Shown: positions 40,697 to 49,801, counted from the first letter of the stretch. The stretch is DNA of 61,384 nucleotides from Xanthobacteraceae bacterium (GCA_031291445.1 JARLJA010000009.1:1-61384), one strand, 5' to 3'. Notes: generated by a model not told the origin, from the sequence alone. Program-made: numbers and translations.

Positions 40697-41347
40697 ATGC
40701 CAGACTCGACCCTGAAACAAGCCGTGCTCGACGAACTCGCCTGGGATCCCAGCGTGAACGAAGCCCATATCGGCGTGATCGCGCGCGAGGGCGTGGTGAC
40801 GCTGACCGGCTACGTTACGAGCTATGCCGAGAAATGCGCCGCCGAACAGGCGGCCGGCCGGGTTTCCGGCGTCAGGGGCATCGCCGAGGAACTCGAGATC
40901 CGTTACCCCAACGCCATCCGGCACGGTGACGAGGACATCATCCGGCAGGCGCTCAACGTTCTCGACTGGGACCTCGCCGTCCCCGCGGACACGGTGAGGC
41001 TCAAGGTCGAGAAAGGCTGGGTCACCCTGAGCGGCGAGGTCACCTGGTACTACCAGAAGAAGGCCGCCGAGGCGGATGTGCGCAAACTGTTCGGCGTGAT
41101 GGGGGTCAGCAACGAGATCACGATCAAGCCGACCGTGAAGGCCTCCGACGTCCAGAAGCAGATCAGGGCCGCGTTCCACCGCAATGCCGAGTTCGAGGCC
41201 GAAAACATCGTCGTCAGCACCGACGGCAGCAAGGTCACGCTCAGCGGCAAGGTGGACAGCTACCACGAGCGAACGCTTGCCGAGAAGACCGCCTGGTCGG
41301 CGCCGGGCGTCACCCAGGTCAACGACCTCATGACCGTCAACACCTGA
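40697..41347 (+). CDS. Protein with three BON domains
   Basis: 216 residues made of three BON-like repeats (about 5-70, 75-145, 148-215). Each has a helix with K-Q-A-V/R-Q-A-L, a strand HIGVIAREGVVTLTGYV or RLKVEKGWVTLSGEV, and a closing helix (EKCAAEQAAGRVSGV). BON domains bind phospholipids or hydrophobic partners, as in OsmY. No signal peptide is visible at this start, so it may stay in the cytoplasm. GGAGG precedes ATG 40697. It follows the microprotein by 147 bases and may share its promoter. Confidence 0.87.
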   Translation: MPDSTLKQAVLDELAWDPSVNEAHIGVIAREGVVTLTGYVTSYAEKCAAEQAAGRVSGVRGIAEELEIRYPNAIRHGDEDIIRQALNVLDWDLAVPADTVRLKVEKGWVTLSGEVTWYYQKKAAEADVRKLFGVMGVSNEITIKPTVKASDVQKQIRAAFHRNAEFEAENIVVSTDGSKVTLSGKVDSYHERTLAEKTAWSAPGVTQVNDLMTVNT

Positions 41348-41423
41348 GCGCTGCTGTTCGGTCACCAGGTGGGGGCTCCTACCTCGGGAGTCCACGGACG
41401 GTGACACGCTCCGAGTCGCGCGA

Positions 41424-42452
41424 TCAGACGGCGACCGGTCGCCGCCCGGACACCGGGTCTGGCTGGCGATATCCCTGCAGGATCTTGAGGTAATTGGCGC
41501 GTTCGAACGTCTGTGGATCGCGCAGGCTGCGCTGGCTCATGATGCCCCGGACATGCTCCAGCGACGTGAACTCCCTGGCCTGCAGCCATGCCTTCAGCCC
41601 GGCAAGCAGGGTGGCCATATGCTCCGGACCTTGCCGCAGCAACGATGACGTGGTCATCACGACGTCGGCCCCGACCAGGAGATATTTCACCACCTCTTCG
41701 GCGCTGGTCACGCCGGTACTGGCCGCCAGCGAGGCCCTCGTTCGACCGGCGAGGACGGCGAGCCAGAGCAGAGGCAGCCTGATCTCGTTCGGCTCACTGA
41801 GCTTCAGGTCGGTCAGCACCTGCAGGCGAGCCAGGTCCAGATCGGGTTGATAGAACCTGTTGAACAGCACCAGCGCATCCGCGCCCGCATCATGCAGGGT
41901 CATGGCCATGTTGCCGACGGAACTGAAATACGGACTGAGCTTGACCGCCACCGGGATCGAGACCGTCGTTCGCACCGCGCGCAGGATGTCGAGATAACGC
42001 TGCTCCACGTCGCGGCCCGTCTCGGCAAGGTCGGCCGGGATGAAATAGATGTTGAGCTCGAGCCCGTGCGCCCCGGCCTGCTGGAGTTGCCTGGCGTAGG
42101 AGGTCCACCCCTCGTCGTTGATTCCGTTCAGGCTCGCGATCACCGGCACCCCGACCGCCTCTCGGGCCCGGCGAACGAGTTCGAGATATTCGTGCGGTCC
42201 ATGCTGCGCGTTGGCCAGTTTCGGAAAGTTGCTGAGCCCCTCCGGCCAGCTGTCGTCGTGCGCGCTGGTCAGGTGCTCGTGGCGGGCGGTCTCCGCTTCG
42301 ATTTCCTCCTGAAACAGCGACGGCAGCACCACGGCGGCGGCGCCGGCATCCTCGAGCCGCTTCAAGGAGTCGAGCTCCCGGGTCAGCGGCGACGCGGACG
42401 CCACCAGCGGGTTCTCGAGTTGAAGTCCCATATAGCGTGTCTTCAGATCCAT
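41424..42452 (-). CDS. Dihydroorotate-dehydrogenase-like flavoprotein
   Basis: 342 residues with the FMN TIM-barrel start (MDLKTRYMGLQLENPLVASA) and phosphate-binding end (GADVVMTTSSLLR). The catalytic loop that normally reads NxSxPN is replaced by ELNIYFIPADLAE, so authentic pyrimidine synthesis is unlikely. Proteins of this kind are often found next to nifJ-type oxidoreductases. It is the third gene of the GltD-like/PFOR operon, 33 bases after the PFOR stop. It may pass electrons between the flavoprotein and another acceptor. Function inferred only from context. Confidence 0.82.
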   Translation of the reverse strand: MDLKTRYMGLQLENPLVASASPLTRELDSLKRLEDAGAAAVVLPSLFQEEIEAETARHEHLTSAHDDSWPEGLSNFPKLANAQHGPHEYLELVRRAREAVGVPVIASLNGINDEGWTSYARQLQQAGAHGLELNIYFIPADLAETGRDVEQRYLDILRAVRTTVSIPVAVKLSPYFSSVGNMAMTLHDAGADALVLFNRFYQPDLDLARLQVLTDLKLSEPNEIRLPLLWLAVLAGRTRASLAASTGVTSAEEVVKYLLVGADVVMTTSSLLRQGPEHMATLLAGLKAWLQAREFTSLEHVRGIMSQRSLRDPQTFERANYLKILQGYRQPDPVSGRRPVAV

Positions 42453-42485
42453 CGGGCTCTCCTGGGACAGTCGCCGGGCCGGCGA

Positions 42486-45400
42486 TTACTTGCCGCTGCC
42501 GGGCTGGAAGCGGCTGCCGTCCTGTGCCGCCAGCGCTTCGTATTGCCGGTATTTGTCGATCACCGCCGCCTGCGCGCCGGCGAGCAGCACCGCCGCCTCA
42601 TCGGGAAGCGACCGCGCCAGCGAGGAATAGCGAACCTCGTTGTAGGCATAGTCCTTGAACCCGATGGTCGGCCGCGGCGAATCCAGCTGGAACGGGCTCT
42701 TGCCGACGGTCCGCATGGTCGGATTGAAGCGGAACAACGGCCAGTAGCCGCAGGCGACTGCGAGATCCTGCTGCTTCATGCCGAACCGCATGTCGATGCC
42801 ATGGGCGATGCACTGGCTGTAGGCAAGGATGAGCGAGGGCCCGTCATAGGCCTCCGCCTCCCGAAATGCGTCCAGCGTCTGCTGCGAATTGGCGCCCATC
42901 GCGACCTGGGCCACATAGACGTTGCCGTAGGCGATGGCCTGCAGGCCGAGGTCCTTGCGCGCCACCCGCTTGCCGGCCGCCGCGAACTTCGCGACGGCGC
43001 CGAGCGGGGTCGCCTTGGAGGCCTGGCCGCCGGTGTTGGAATAGACTTCGGTGTTGAGCACCAGGACATTGACGTTGCGCCCGGTCGCCAGCACGTGATC
43101 GAGCCCGCCGAAGCCGATATCATAGGCCCAGCCGTCGCCGCCGACGATCCAGATGCTCCGCCGCACCAGATGGTCCACCACCGAGAGCAGATCGCGCGCC
43201 GGCTCGCTGTCGATCTTGAGCAGCCGGGTCTTGAGTTCGGCGACCCGGACCCGTTGCGCGCGCAGCTCGAATTCGTGGATCTGCGGCGCGTTGAGGACGG
43301 CCGTCGCCAGGTCGTCGCCGACGACCGGCGTGAGCTGCACCAGCAGCGTGCGGGCCAGCGCCAGATGCTTGTCCGCCGCCAGCCGGAAGCCGAGGCCGAA
43401 CTCGGCATTGTCCTCGAACAGCGAGTTCGACCATGCCGGTCCGCGGCCCTCGTGATCGACGGCCCAAGGGGTCACCGGCAGGCTGCCGCCGTAGATCGAC
43501 GAGCAGCCGGTGGCGTTGGCGATCTGGGCGCGATCGCCGAACAGCTGCGACAGCAGCTTGAGATACGGGGTCTCGCCGCACCCGGCGCAGGCGCCGGAAA
43601 ATTCGAACAGCGGCTCGAGAAACTGGATGCCGCGCACCTTGTCGAAATCGACGCGCGCCCGGTCGTTGACCGGCAGCCCCTCGAAAAAGTCAATGTTGGC
43701 GCGTTCCGCCGCGATCAGCGGCTCCTTGTCGGCCAGGTTGATCGCCTTGACGTCCGGCTTGCGCGGGCTGATGGCGGGGCAGGCCTCGACGCAAAGCCCG
43801 CAACCGGTGCAGTCCTCGATATAGAACTGCAGGGTGAACCGCGCCTCCGGGTAGCCGCGCGCATTGACCGGCGCCGACTTGAACGAGGCCGGCGCACCGA
43901 CCAGGGCGTCCTCGTTGTAGTAGCGGGCGCGGATGACGCTGTGCGGGCACACGAAGCTGCATTGCCCGCACTGGATGCAGAGATCCTCTTCCCAGACCGG
44001 AACGGCCTCCGCGATGTTGCGCTTTTCGAAGGCGGCGGTTCCGGACGGAAAGGTGCCGTCCGCCGGAATGAGGCTGACCGGAATCTCGTCGCCGCGCCCG
44101 ACCAGCATCAGCGACGTCACACGCTTGACGAAATCGGGCGCGCAGGCGTCGACGATCGGCGGTCGATCCTTCGGATTGGTGGCGGTTGCCGGCACCTTGA
44201 CCTCGGACAGCCGGGCCAGCGTGTCGTCGACCGCGGCGAAGTTCTTCGCCACCACGGCCTCGCCCTTGCCGCTGTAGCTCTTGCGGATCGCTTCCTTGAT
44301 ATGCCGGATGGCGTCCTCACGGGGCAGCACGCCCGATATCGCGAAGAAGCAGGTCTGCAGCACCGTGTTGGTGCGCACCCCGAGGCCGACGTCGCGCGCC
44401 ACCTCGGATGCATCGATGACGAAGAAGCGCAGCTTCTTGTCGATGATCTGCTGCTGCACCGACTTCGGCAGCTGGTCCCAGGTCTCGTCCTTGCCGTAGG
44501 GGCTGTTGAGGAGGAAGACCCCGCCGACCGCCGCGACCTGCAGCAGGTCGCGCCGTTCCAGGAAGCCGAACTGATGACAGGCGACGAAGCCGGCCGAGGC
44601 GATCAGGTAAGGGGCCTTGATCGAGGCGGGCCCGAATCGCAGGTGCGAAATGGTCTGGGCGCCGGATTTGTGGGAATCATAGACGAAGTAGCCCTGCGCA
44701 TAGAGCTTGGCGTCCTCGGCGATGATCTTCACGCTGTTCTTGTTGGCTCCGACCGTGCCGTCGGCCCCCAGGCCGTAGAACACCGCGCGCGTGGTGCTGG
44801 CCGGCTCGATCGTGAAGTCCTTGTCGACCGCAAGGCTGCTGAATGAAACGTCGTCGTCGATGCCGAGCGTGAAGCTGTTACGTCCGGCGAACTGGTTCTG
44901 GTCGTTACGCCTGGCGAGTTCATCCAATGCGGCCTTCACCATGGCCGGCGTGAAATCCTTCGAGGACAATCCGTAGCGGCCGCCGATGACGCGCGGCATC
45001 GACGCTCGCTGGCCGCCCCCGAAGCCCTGGGCCAGGGTGGCGACGACGTCCAGGTAGAGCGGCTCCCCGGCGGCGCCGGGTTCCTTGGTCTGTTCGAGCA
45101 CCGCGATCGCGCCGACCGACGGCGGCAGCGCGGCGAGGAAATGCGCGGCCGAGAACGGGCGATAGAGCCGCACCTGCAGCACGCCGACCTTCTCGCCGCG
45201 GGCAGCCAGCGCCTTGACGGTCTCGCGGGCGGTTTCCGCGCCCGAGCCCATCAGCACCACGACGCGCTCGGCGTCCGGGGCGCCCTCGTATTCGAACAGC
45301 TTGTAGTGGCGCCCGGTGAGCGCCGCGAAACGGGCCATGGCGCCCTCGACGATGGCCGGTACCTTGGCATAGTAGGGACTGACCGCCTCCCGCGCCTGGA

Positions 45401-46139
45401 AGAAGGTGTCGGGGTTCTGGGCGGTGCCGCGAATAAAGGGGTTCTCGGGATCGAGCGCGCGGTCGCGGTGGGCCCGGACCAGATCGTCGGAGATCATGGC
45501 GCGAATCCCCGCATCGGGGATCAGGTCCAGGGTGTTGAGCTCGTGCGAGGTCCGGAAGCCGTCGAAGAAATGCAGGAACGGAACCCGCGCCTCGAGCGTC
45601 GCGGCCTCGGCGATCAGCGCGGTGTCGTGGGCTTCCTGCACGTTGGCTGACGAAATCAGCGCGAAGCCGGTGGTGCGAACCGTCATGACGTCGGAATGAT
45701 CGCCGAAGATCGACAGGGCCGACGTCGCCAGCGAGCGCGCGGCGACATGAAATACCGTCGAGGTCAGCTCGCCCGCGATCTTCATCATGTTGGGCAGCAT
45801 CAGCATCAGGCCCTGCGACGACGTGAACGTCGTCGTCATCGCGCCCGACTGCAGCGCGCCGTGGACCGTGCCCGCGGCGCCGCCCTCGCTTTGCATTTCC
45901 TGGACCAGGGGGATATTGCCCCAGATATTCCGAATCCCTTCCGCGGCCCATTGATCGGCCAGCTCCGCCATCGTGGACGAGGGCGTGATCGGATAGATGG
46001 CGCAGACTTCGTTGATCCGATAGGCGACGTGGACGACGGCCGTGTTGCCGTCCATGGTCGTCCTGACGGCCTTCCCGGCGCCAGGCTCAGTCGTCGACGC
46101 CGGGGAATCGCCCGGGTTCAGCTTGATTGCGGCGTTCAT
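42486..46139 (-). CDS. nifJ: Pyruvate:ferredoxin (flavodoxin) oxidoreductase, NifJ type
   Basis: 1217 residues, single-chain PFOR. The pyruvate-binding N-terminus reads YPITPSSTMAE (about 49-59). A two-cluster ferredoxin domain has CIQCGQCSFVCP (about 718) and CTGCGLCVEACP (about 772). An extra Cys set is in ACAGCGETPY, and the thiamine-diphosphate site is GDGWAYDIGFGG (about 999) with LNTEVYSNTGGQASKATP. It converts pyruvate and CoA to acetyl-CoA and CO2, reducing ferredoxin or flavodoxin, which can supply nitrogenase or hydrogenase. ATG 46139 overlaps the stop of the GltD-like gene (ATGA), so they are coupled. Expression is probably from element F. Oxygen sensitivity of the enzyme fits low-oxygen control. 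Confidence 0.96.
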   Translation of the reverse strand: MNAAIKLNPGDSPASTTEPGAGKAVRTTMDGNTAVVHVAYRINEVCAIYPITPSSTMAELADQWAAEGIRNIWGNIPLVQEMQSEGGAAGTVHGALQSGAMTTTFTSSQGLMLMLPNMMKIAGELTSTVFHVAARSLATSALSIFGDHSDVMTVRTTGFALISSANVQEAHDTALIAEAATLEARVPFLHFFDGFRTSHELNTLDLIPDAGIRAMISDDLVRAHRDRALDPENPFIRGTAQNPDTFFQAREAVSPYYAKVPAIVEGAMARFAALTGRHYKLFEYEGAPDAERVVVLMGSGAETARETVKALAARGEKVGVLQVRLYRPFSAAHFLAALPPSVGAIAVLEQTKEPGAAGEPLYLDVVATLAQGFGGGQRASMPRVIGGRYGLSSKDFTPAMVKAALDELARRNDQNQFAGRNSFTLGIDDDVSFSSLAVDKDFTIEPASTTRAVFYGLGADGTVGANKNSVKIIAEDAKLYAQGYFVYDSHKSGAQTISHLRFGPASIKAPYLIASAGFVACHQFGFLERRDLLQVAAVGGVFLLNSPYGKDETWDQLPKSVQQQIIDKKLRFFVIDASEVARDVGLGVRTNTVLQTCFFAISGVLPREDAIRHIKEAIRKSYSGKGEAVVAKNFAAVDDTLARLSEVKVPATATNPKDRPPIVDACAPDFVKRVTSLMLVGRGDEIPVSLIPADGTFPSGTAAFEKRNIAEAVPVWEEDLCIQCGQCSFVCPHSVIRARYYNEDALVGAPASFKSAPVNARGYPEARFTLQFYIEDCTGCGLCVEACPAISPRKPDVKAINLADKEPLIAAERANIDFFEGLPVNDRARVDFDKVRGIQFLEPLFEFSGACAGCGETPYLKLLSQLFGDRAQIANATGCSSIYGGSLPVTPWAVDHEGRGPAWSNSLFEDNAEFGLGFRLAADKHLALARTLLVQLTPVVGDDLATAVLNAPQIHEFELRAQRVRVAELKTRLLKIDSEPARDLLSVVDHLVRRSIWIVGGDGWAYDIGFGGLDHVLATGRNVNVLVLNTEVYSNTGGQASKATPLGAVAKFAAAGKRVARKDLGLQAIAYGNVYVAQVAMGANSQQTLDAFREAEAYDGPSLILAYSQCIAHGIDMRFGMKQQDLAVACGYWPLFRFNPTMRTVGKSPFQLDSPRPTIGFKDYAYNEVRYSSLARSLPDEAAVLLAGAQAAVIDKYRQYEALAAQDGSRFQPGSGK

Positions 46140-47779
46140 GTCCTGACCTCGGTGGGCTCGGAAACCATTTCCATGGCGTGGCAGGGGCACTGCGCGACGC
46201 AGACCCCGCAGCCGGTGCAGAGATCGAGCTTGATCTCGTAGCCCTCGTTGGGGCCGAGCTTGATGATCGCGTCTTCCGGACAGGCGGCATAACAATTGTC
46301 GCATTCGAAGCAGTTGCCGCAGGACAGGCAGCGCCTGGCCTCGTGCAGCGCTTCCTTCTCGCTCAAGCCGCCGACCACCTCGTCGAAGCCGGCTTCCCTC
46401 TGGGCAACCGGCAGCTCGTGCTCGGCGGAGCGTGCGGCGTCCGCATAGATCGGCAGGTTGAGCCCGGCAAATTCGATCACGGGGTGCTTGGCGGGACGGC
46501 TGTAGACGTCGCCTCGGAGCCACGCATCGATGTGGCGCGCGGCTTTCTTGCCGTGGCCGGTCGCGATCGTCACCGAGCGTTCCGCAGGCACCATGTCGCC
46601 GCCGGCGAAGATGCCGGGCCGGCCGGTCATCATGTTCGGCGCGACCACGACGGAGCCGTCGGAAGCGAAGACGATTTCGGGAATCTTCTTCAGAAAGCCG
46701 CTGTCGGCATCCTGGCCCAGCGCCAGCACCACCGCGTCGGCCTTGAGCGTCTCGAATTCGCCGGTCGGCTGCGCGTGACCGCTCTCGTCGATGCGCATCA
46801 CCTCGACGGTCAGGTCGGCGCCGTCGATGGCCTTGATCGAGGTCAGCCACTTGATCTTCACGCCTTCGGACAACGCCTCCCCGGCCTCGAAGTCGTGGGC
46901 CGGCATGTGGGCGCGGTCCCGGCGATAGACGATCATCGCCTCGTCGGCGCCAAGGCGACGGACGGTGCGGGCAACGTCCATGGCGGTGTTGCCGCCGCCA
47001 TAGACGACCACGCGCCGGCCGAGCCGCGGCGCGGCGCCGGCTTCGACGTCGCGCAGCAACGACACCGCGTCCAGCACCTTGATGGCGTCGCGCGCCGGGA
47101 TATCGACATGCTTCGAGAGGTGGGCGCCGATGGCGATGAAGACCGCGTCGAATCGACCCGCCTTCTGTTCGGCCAGGACGTCGTCGACCCGATGGTTGGG
47201 CACGAACTTGACGCCCATCTGCTCGATCCGCCCGATTTCCTTCATCAGGTCATCGCGCGGCAGGCGATAGGCCGGAATGCCGAAATGCAGCATGCCGCCC
47301 GGCAATGGGCCGGCGTCGTGGATCTCCACCTGATGGCCCAGTCGCGTCAGGTGATAGGCGGCGGACAATCCGCTCGGCCCCGCGCCGACCACCAGCACGC
47401 GCTTGCCGGTCGCCGCCTTGTCGACCGGCATCGGCCAGCCTTGCTCCATCGCGAGGTCGCCCAGGAACCGCTCGACGGCGTGAATGCTGACTGCGCTGTC
47501 GAGCTCCTTGCGATTGCAGCCCGTCTCGCACGGGTGATAGCAGACCCGGCCGTGCACCGCCGGCAACGGGTTGTCGCGGATCAGCGCTTCCCACGCCGCG
47601 CGGAATTTCGCGGCCTGCGCCAGTCCAAGCCACGCCTGGATGTTCTCGCCGGCGGGGCAGGCCGAATTGCAGGGAGGAAGCAGGTCGACATAGAGCGGGC
47701 GCTGGTGACGCACCGCGCCGGCGCCCCTTTCACGCGTCAGGTTGACGTCAGGGGTCATGTCGCGGGCGAAGCTGGTCAC
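46136..47779 (-). CDS. GltD-like NAD(P)H flavoprotein with ferredoxin-type tail
   Basis: 547 residues. The N-terminal Cys motifs are PPCNSACPAGENI and CYHPCETGCNR. The FAD site is VLVVGAGPSGLSAAYHL and the NAD(P) site is VVVYGGGNTAMDVARTV. The C-terminal bacterial ferredoxin domain has CFECDNCYAACP and CTGCGVCVAQCP. This is the glutamate-synthase small-subunit type of electron-transfer flavoprotein. With PFOR next door it could move electrons from reduced ferredoxin to NAD(P)+, or back. GTG 47779 follows AAGGAG. First gene of the operon and preceded by FixJ-type element F. Glutamate synthase function is not supported, since no gltB is nearby. Confidence 0.88.
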   Translation of the reverse strand: MTSFARDMTPDVNLTRERGAGAVRHQRPLYVDLLPPCNSACPAGENIQAWLGLAQAAKFRAAWEALIRDNPLPAVHGRVCYHPCETGCNRKELDSAVSIHAVERFLGDLAMEQGWPMPVDKAATGKRVLVVGAGPSGLSAAYHLTRLGHQVEIHDAGPLPGGMLHFGIPAYRLPRDDLMKEIGRIEQMGVKFVPNHRVDDVLAEQKAGRFDAVFIAIGAHLSKHVDIPARDAIKVLDAVSLLRDVEAGAAPRLGRRVVVYGGGNTAMDVARTVRRLGADEAMIVYRRDRAHMPAHDFEAGEALSEGVKIKWLTSIKAIDGADLTVEVMRIDESGHAQPTGEFETLKADAVVLALGQDADSGFLKKIPEIVFASDGSVVVAPNMMTGRPGIFAGGDMVPAERSVTIATGHGKKAARHIDAWLRGDVYSRPAKHPVIEFAGLNLPIYADAARSAEHELPVAQREAGFDEVVGGLSEKEALHEARRCLSCGNCFECDNCYAACPEDAIIKLGPNEGYEIKLDLCTGCGVCVAQCPCHAMEMVSEPTEVRT

Positions 47780-47891
47780 GCTGGCTTCTCCTTGGGCTTC
47801 TTCTGGAAGCGCTGCATCCGGACAACCGGATCCCGTCGCATCCCGTTATGAAACACCGCGGTGCCGGTCTCGCGGTTCGTCCGTGGGCAAT

Positions 47892-47932
47892 GTAATCGGC
47901 CGGGCGCCCCACCAGCTACCCTCGGAAACTAC
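47892..47932 (-). promoter_or_regulatory. FixJ-type promoter element F
   Basis: On the minus strand CTACGTAGTTTCCGA, core at 47922-47932, 25 bases, then ATTAC (47892-47896). CTACGTAG is an 8-bp palindrome and close to the GTAMGTAG FixJ consensus. It drives the GltD-like/PFOR operon; the leader is about 106 bases. Confidence 0.78.
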
Positions 47933-47997
47933 GTAGTCGCCCTGCAATATTTTCGTCATCAAGGCCGCACTCAGGCCAGGATTGCGCAACGGGATGG

Positions 47998-48037
47998 GTA
48001 GTTTCCGAACCTCCCGTCCATGCCCTTCGGGGGCTAT
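47998..48037 (+). promoter_or_regulatory. FixJ-type promoter element G
   Basis: GTAGTTTCCGA at 47998-48008, 24 bases, then GCTAT (48033-48037). It points away from element F, 65 bases apart, toward the PstB gene at 48116. The two make a divergent control region. Confidence 0.78.
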
Positions 48038-48115
48038 CGTTGTTGAACTGCGACCCGCCCAAGCCCAAAGCTGCTGATGCGCACCGACGTTTGGCTCGGT
48101 GGGAGCTGGACAATC

Positions 48116-48934
48116 ATGACCCACCGGCCCAATACCGCGGTTCCCCGGGTCAGGCATGCCGGGGTCGACACCGCCAGCCTTGCCCAGAAGATTTCCATCC
48201 ATCACCTGAATTTCTACTACGGCAAGATCCATGCCTTGAAAGACATTTGCCTGACGCTCTACACCAACAAGGTGACCGCGATCATCGGGCCCTCCGGTTG
48301 CGGGAAATCGACGCTGCTGCGGGTGCTGGACCGGATTTACGGGCTCTATCCGAACCAGCACGTCGACGGCCAGGTCATGCTGGACGGCAACAATGTCCTG
48401 CGGCTGCGCCAGGACGTCAACGCGCTGCGGTCGCGCGTCGGGATGGTGTTCCAGCAGTCGACCCCGTTTCCGATGTCGATCCACGACAACATCGCCCTCG
48501 CCATCACGCCGTACGAAACGATGTCACGCCCCGATCTCGACGCGCGCATCGAGACCGCGTTGAAGCGCGCCGCCGTCTGGCATGAAGTCAAGGACGTGCT
48601 GAAAGACAGCGCATTGAGTCTTTCGGGCGGACAGCAGCAGCGTCTCTGCATCGCTCGCGCCCTGGCGTCGCAGCCGGAGGTCATCCTGTTCGATGAGCCA
48701 TGCTCTTCGCTCGATCCGCTGTCGACGGCCAAGATCGAGGAACTGATCGAGGATCTGCGACGTGACCACACCATCGCGATCGTGACCCACAATCTGCAGG
48801 AGGCGGCGCGCCTGTCCGATTTCGCGGCCTTCATGTATCTCGGAGAACTCGTGGAGTTCGATGCGACCGAGCGGATGTTCGCCAACCCGCGGGACCGGCG
48901 GACCCATGACTATCTTCACGGCGGATTTGGCTAG
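48116..48934 (+). CDS. pstB: Phosphate ABC transporter ATP-binding protein, orphan
   Basis: 272 residues from ATG 48116, with GGGAGCTGG upstream; ATG 48077 would add 13 residues without a good site. The Walker A motif is [12 protein letters not shown]-loop [11 protein letters not shown], signature LSGGQQQRL, Walker [14 protein letters not shown], switch THN. The [10 protein letters not shown] and [11 protein letters not shown] segments are PstB-specific. Other pst genes (S, C, A) and phoU are not in the window, so the ATPase must pair with a remote permease or have another role. The FixJ-type promoter upstream is unusual for a gene normally run by PhoB; no Pho box was seen. Confidence 0.9.
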   Translation: MTHRPNTAVPRVRHAGVDTASLAQKISIHHLNFYYGKIHALKDICLTLYTNKVTAIIGPSGCGKSTLLRVLDRIYGLYPNQHVDGQVMLDGNNVLRLRQDVNALRSRVGMVFQQSTPFPMSIHDNIALAITPYETMSRPDLDARIETALKRAAVWHEVKDVLKDSALSLSGGQQQRLCIARALASQPEVILFDEPCSSLDPLSTAKIEELIEDLRRDHTIAIVTHNLQEAARLSDFAAFMYLGELVEFDATERMFANPRDRRTHDYLHGGFG

Positions 48935-48991
48935 AGTTCCGGCTGCAATATTCGCATTGCCTTGTGATGGGCTCTCTTGCAATCCACCCCA

Positions 48992-49249
48992 CTAGACTCG
49001 CTCCTCGCCGACCATCCGGGCGCGGATCACCCGTGACCGGATGATGGCGGCCAGCGCTTCGAGCTCGGCTGCGAACTGCTCCCCGTCCGGTTCGGCGATG
49101 TCGAAGGAAACCGCCTGCCTGGCCGAAACCAGCTTCATCCGAAACCAACGCCCCGGCTTTCCGTCCTTGCCTGCGGAAGCGCCGTATTCGGCCTTGACCA
49201 TTTGCAGGTCGCAGAGAGGTTCGCGCGCGGTTAGCTCGGGCTCTGTCAT
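48992..49249 (-). CDS. Small protein of unknown function under FixJ-type promoter variant
   Basis: 85 residues, no membrane segment. MTEPELTAREPLCDLQMVKA starts it, then a basic patch and a helical C-terminus (GEQFAAELEALAAIIRSRVI). No known family. A gap of 357 bases (49250-49606) follows on its upstream side and holds FixJ-type element H, 143 bases from the start. It converges with pstB. Confidence 0.55.
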   Translation of the reverse strand: MTEPELTAREPLCDLQMVKAEYGASAGKDGKPGRWFRMKLVSARQAVSFDIAEPDGEQFAAELEALAAIIRSRVIRARMVGEERV

Positions 49250-49362
49250 TGTTGGCGCCTTCCCAATCGGGTCCCGCCGGGTCGGCGGCGTGGATGAAAC
49301 GGAAGCCCGGCTTCGCCCGCCGAACCGTTCCGGAACGATCTCGCCGGAACACGTTCGCCAGA

Positions 49363-49402
49363 CTATCGCCGACGCCGCCGGCGCCGGAGCATCGGAATCT
49401 AC
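49363..49402 (-). promoter_or_regulatory. FixJ-type promoter element H (one mismatch)
   Basis: Minus-strand CTAGGTAGATTCCGA, core at 49392-49402, differs from the other copies by one T-to-A change. 24 bases later comes GATAG (49363-49367), so the spacing is preserved. It faces the gene at 48992-49249. Otherwise the 357-base gap 49250-49606 shows nothing clear. Confidence 0.65.
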
Positions 49403-49606
49403 CTAGGGCGTGAATTCCAAGCCGGGAACTCGCTGAAGCGCGGCGTTCGTCGCTCTCCTGGCAATGGCGCCAATCAGGCCGTGCGGGGCTGGTGAGCACT
49501 ATTGACCAGCTGCGGTCCAGCCGAGGACCTATCATTGCAACCCGAAGCGAGATGGCCCGCCAATCGGCGGGCCATTGCCCGCCGAGAGAGTACCGGGAGA
49601 AATACG

Positions 49607-49801
49607 ATGGCGACAGCCGAACACAAGAAGGCCGCGGAGCTTCACCAGGATGCCGCAAAGTCGCACCTGGCCGCCGCCGACAGTCATGCCAAGGGCGATG
49701 CCGCGAAGGGCACCGAGCATGCAAAAGCCGCCCAGCAGCACTCGCAGTCCGCGGCAAGACAGAGCGACCAGGCCACCGCGAAGAGCCAGCAACAGAAGTA
49801 A
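49607..49801 (+). CDS. Ala/His/Gln-rich helical microprotein
   Basis: 64 residues, MATAEHKKAAELHQDAAKSH then repeated Ala-x-x-His and Ala-Lys-Gly units, ending Gln-Gln-Gln-Lys. It should form one long amphipathic helix without hydrophobic core. GGGAGA is well placed. Similar short Ala/His-rich proteins are common in Rhizobiales and look like stress-linked proteins; the role is unknown. It is followed by a hairpin and then a DUF3309 gene. Confidence 0.7.
   Translation: MATAEHKKAAELHQDAAKSHLAAADSHAKGDAAKGTEHAKAAQQHSQSAARQSDQATAKSQQQK

Noticed and set aside
41847-44846. Plus-strand open frame of 999 codons over PFOR and the DHODH-like gene
   Set aside because: Antisense shadow of two well-supported genes, with Asp/His/Arg-rich composition.
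46140-46850. N-terminal extension of the PFOR frame to give 1454 residues
   Set aside because: The extra codons overlap the GltD-like ferredoxin domain and lack PFOR homology. ATG 46139 overlaps the upstream stop and gives the normal family length.
46127-47851. Plus-strand open frame of 574 codons over the GltD-like gene
   Set aside because: Antisense shadow; the minus strand has clear FAD, NAD(P) and ferredoxin motifs.
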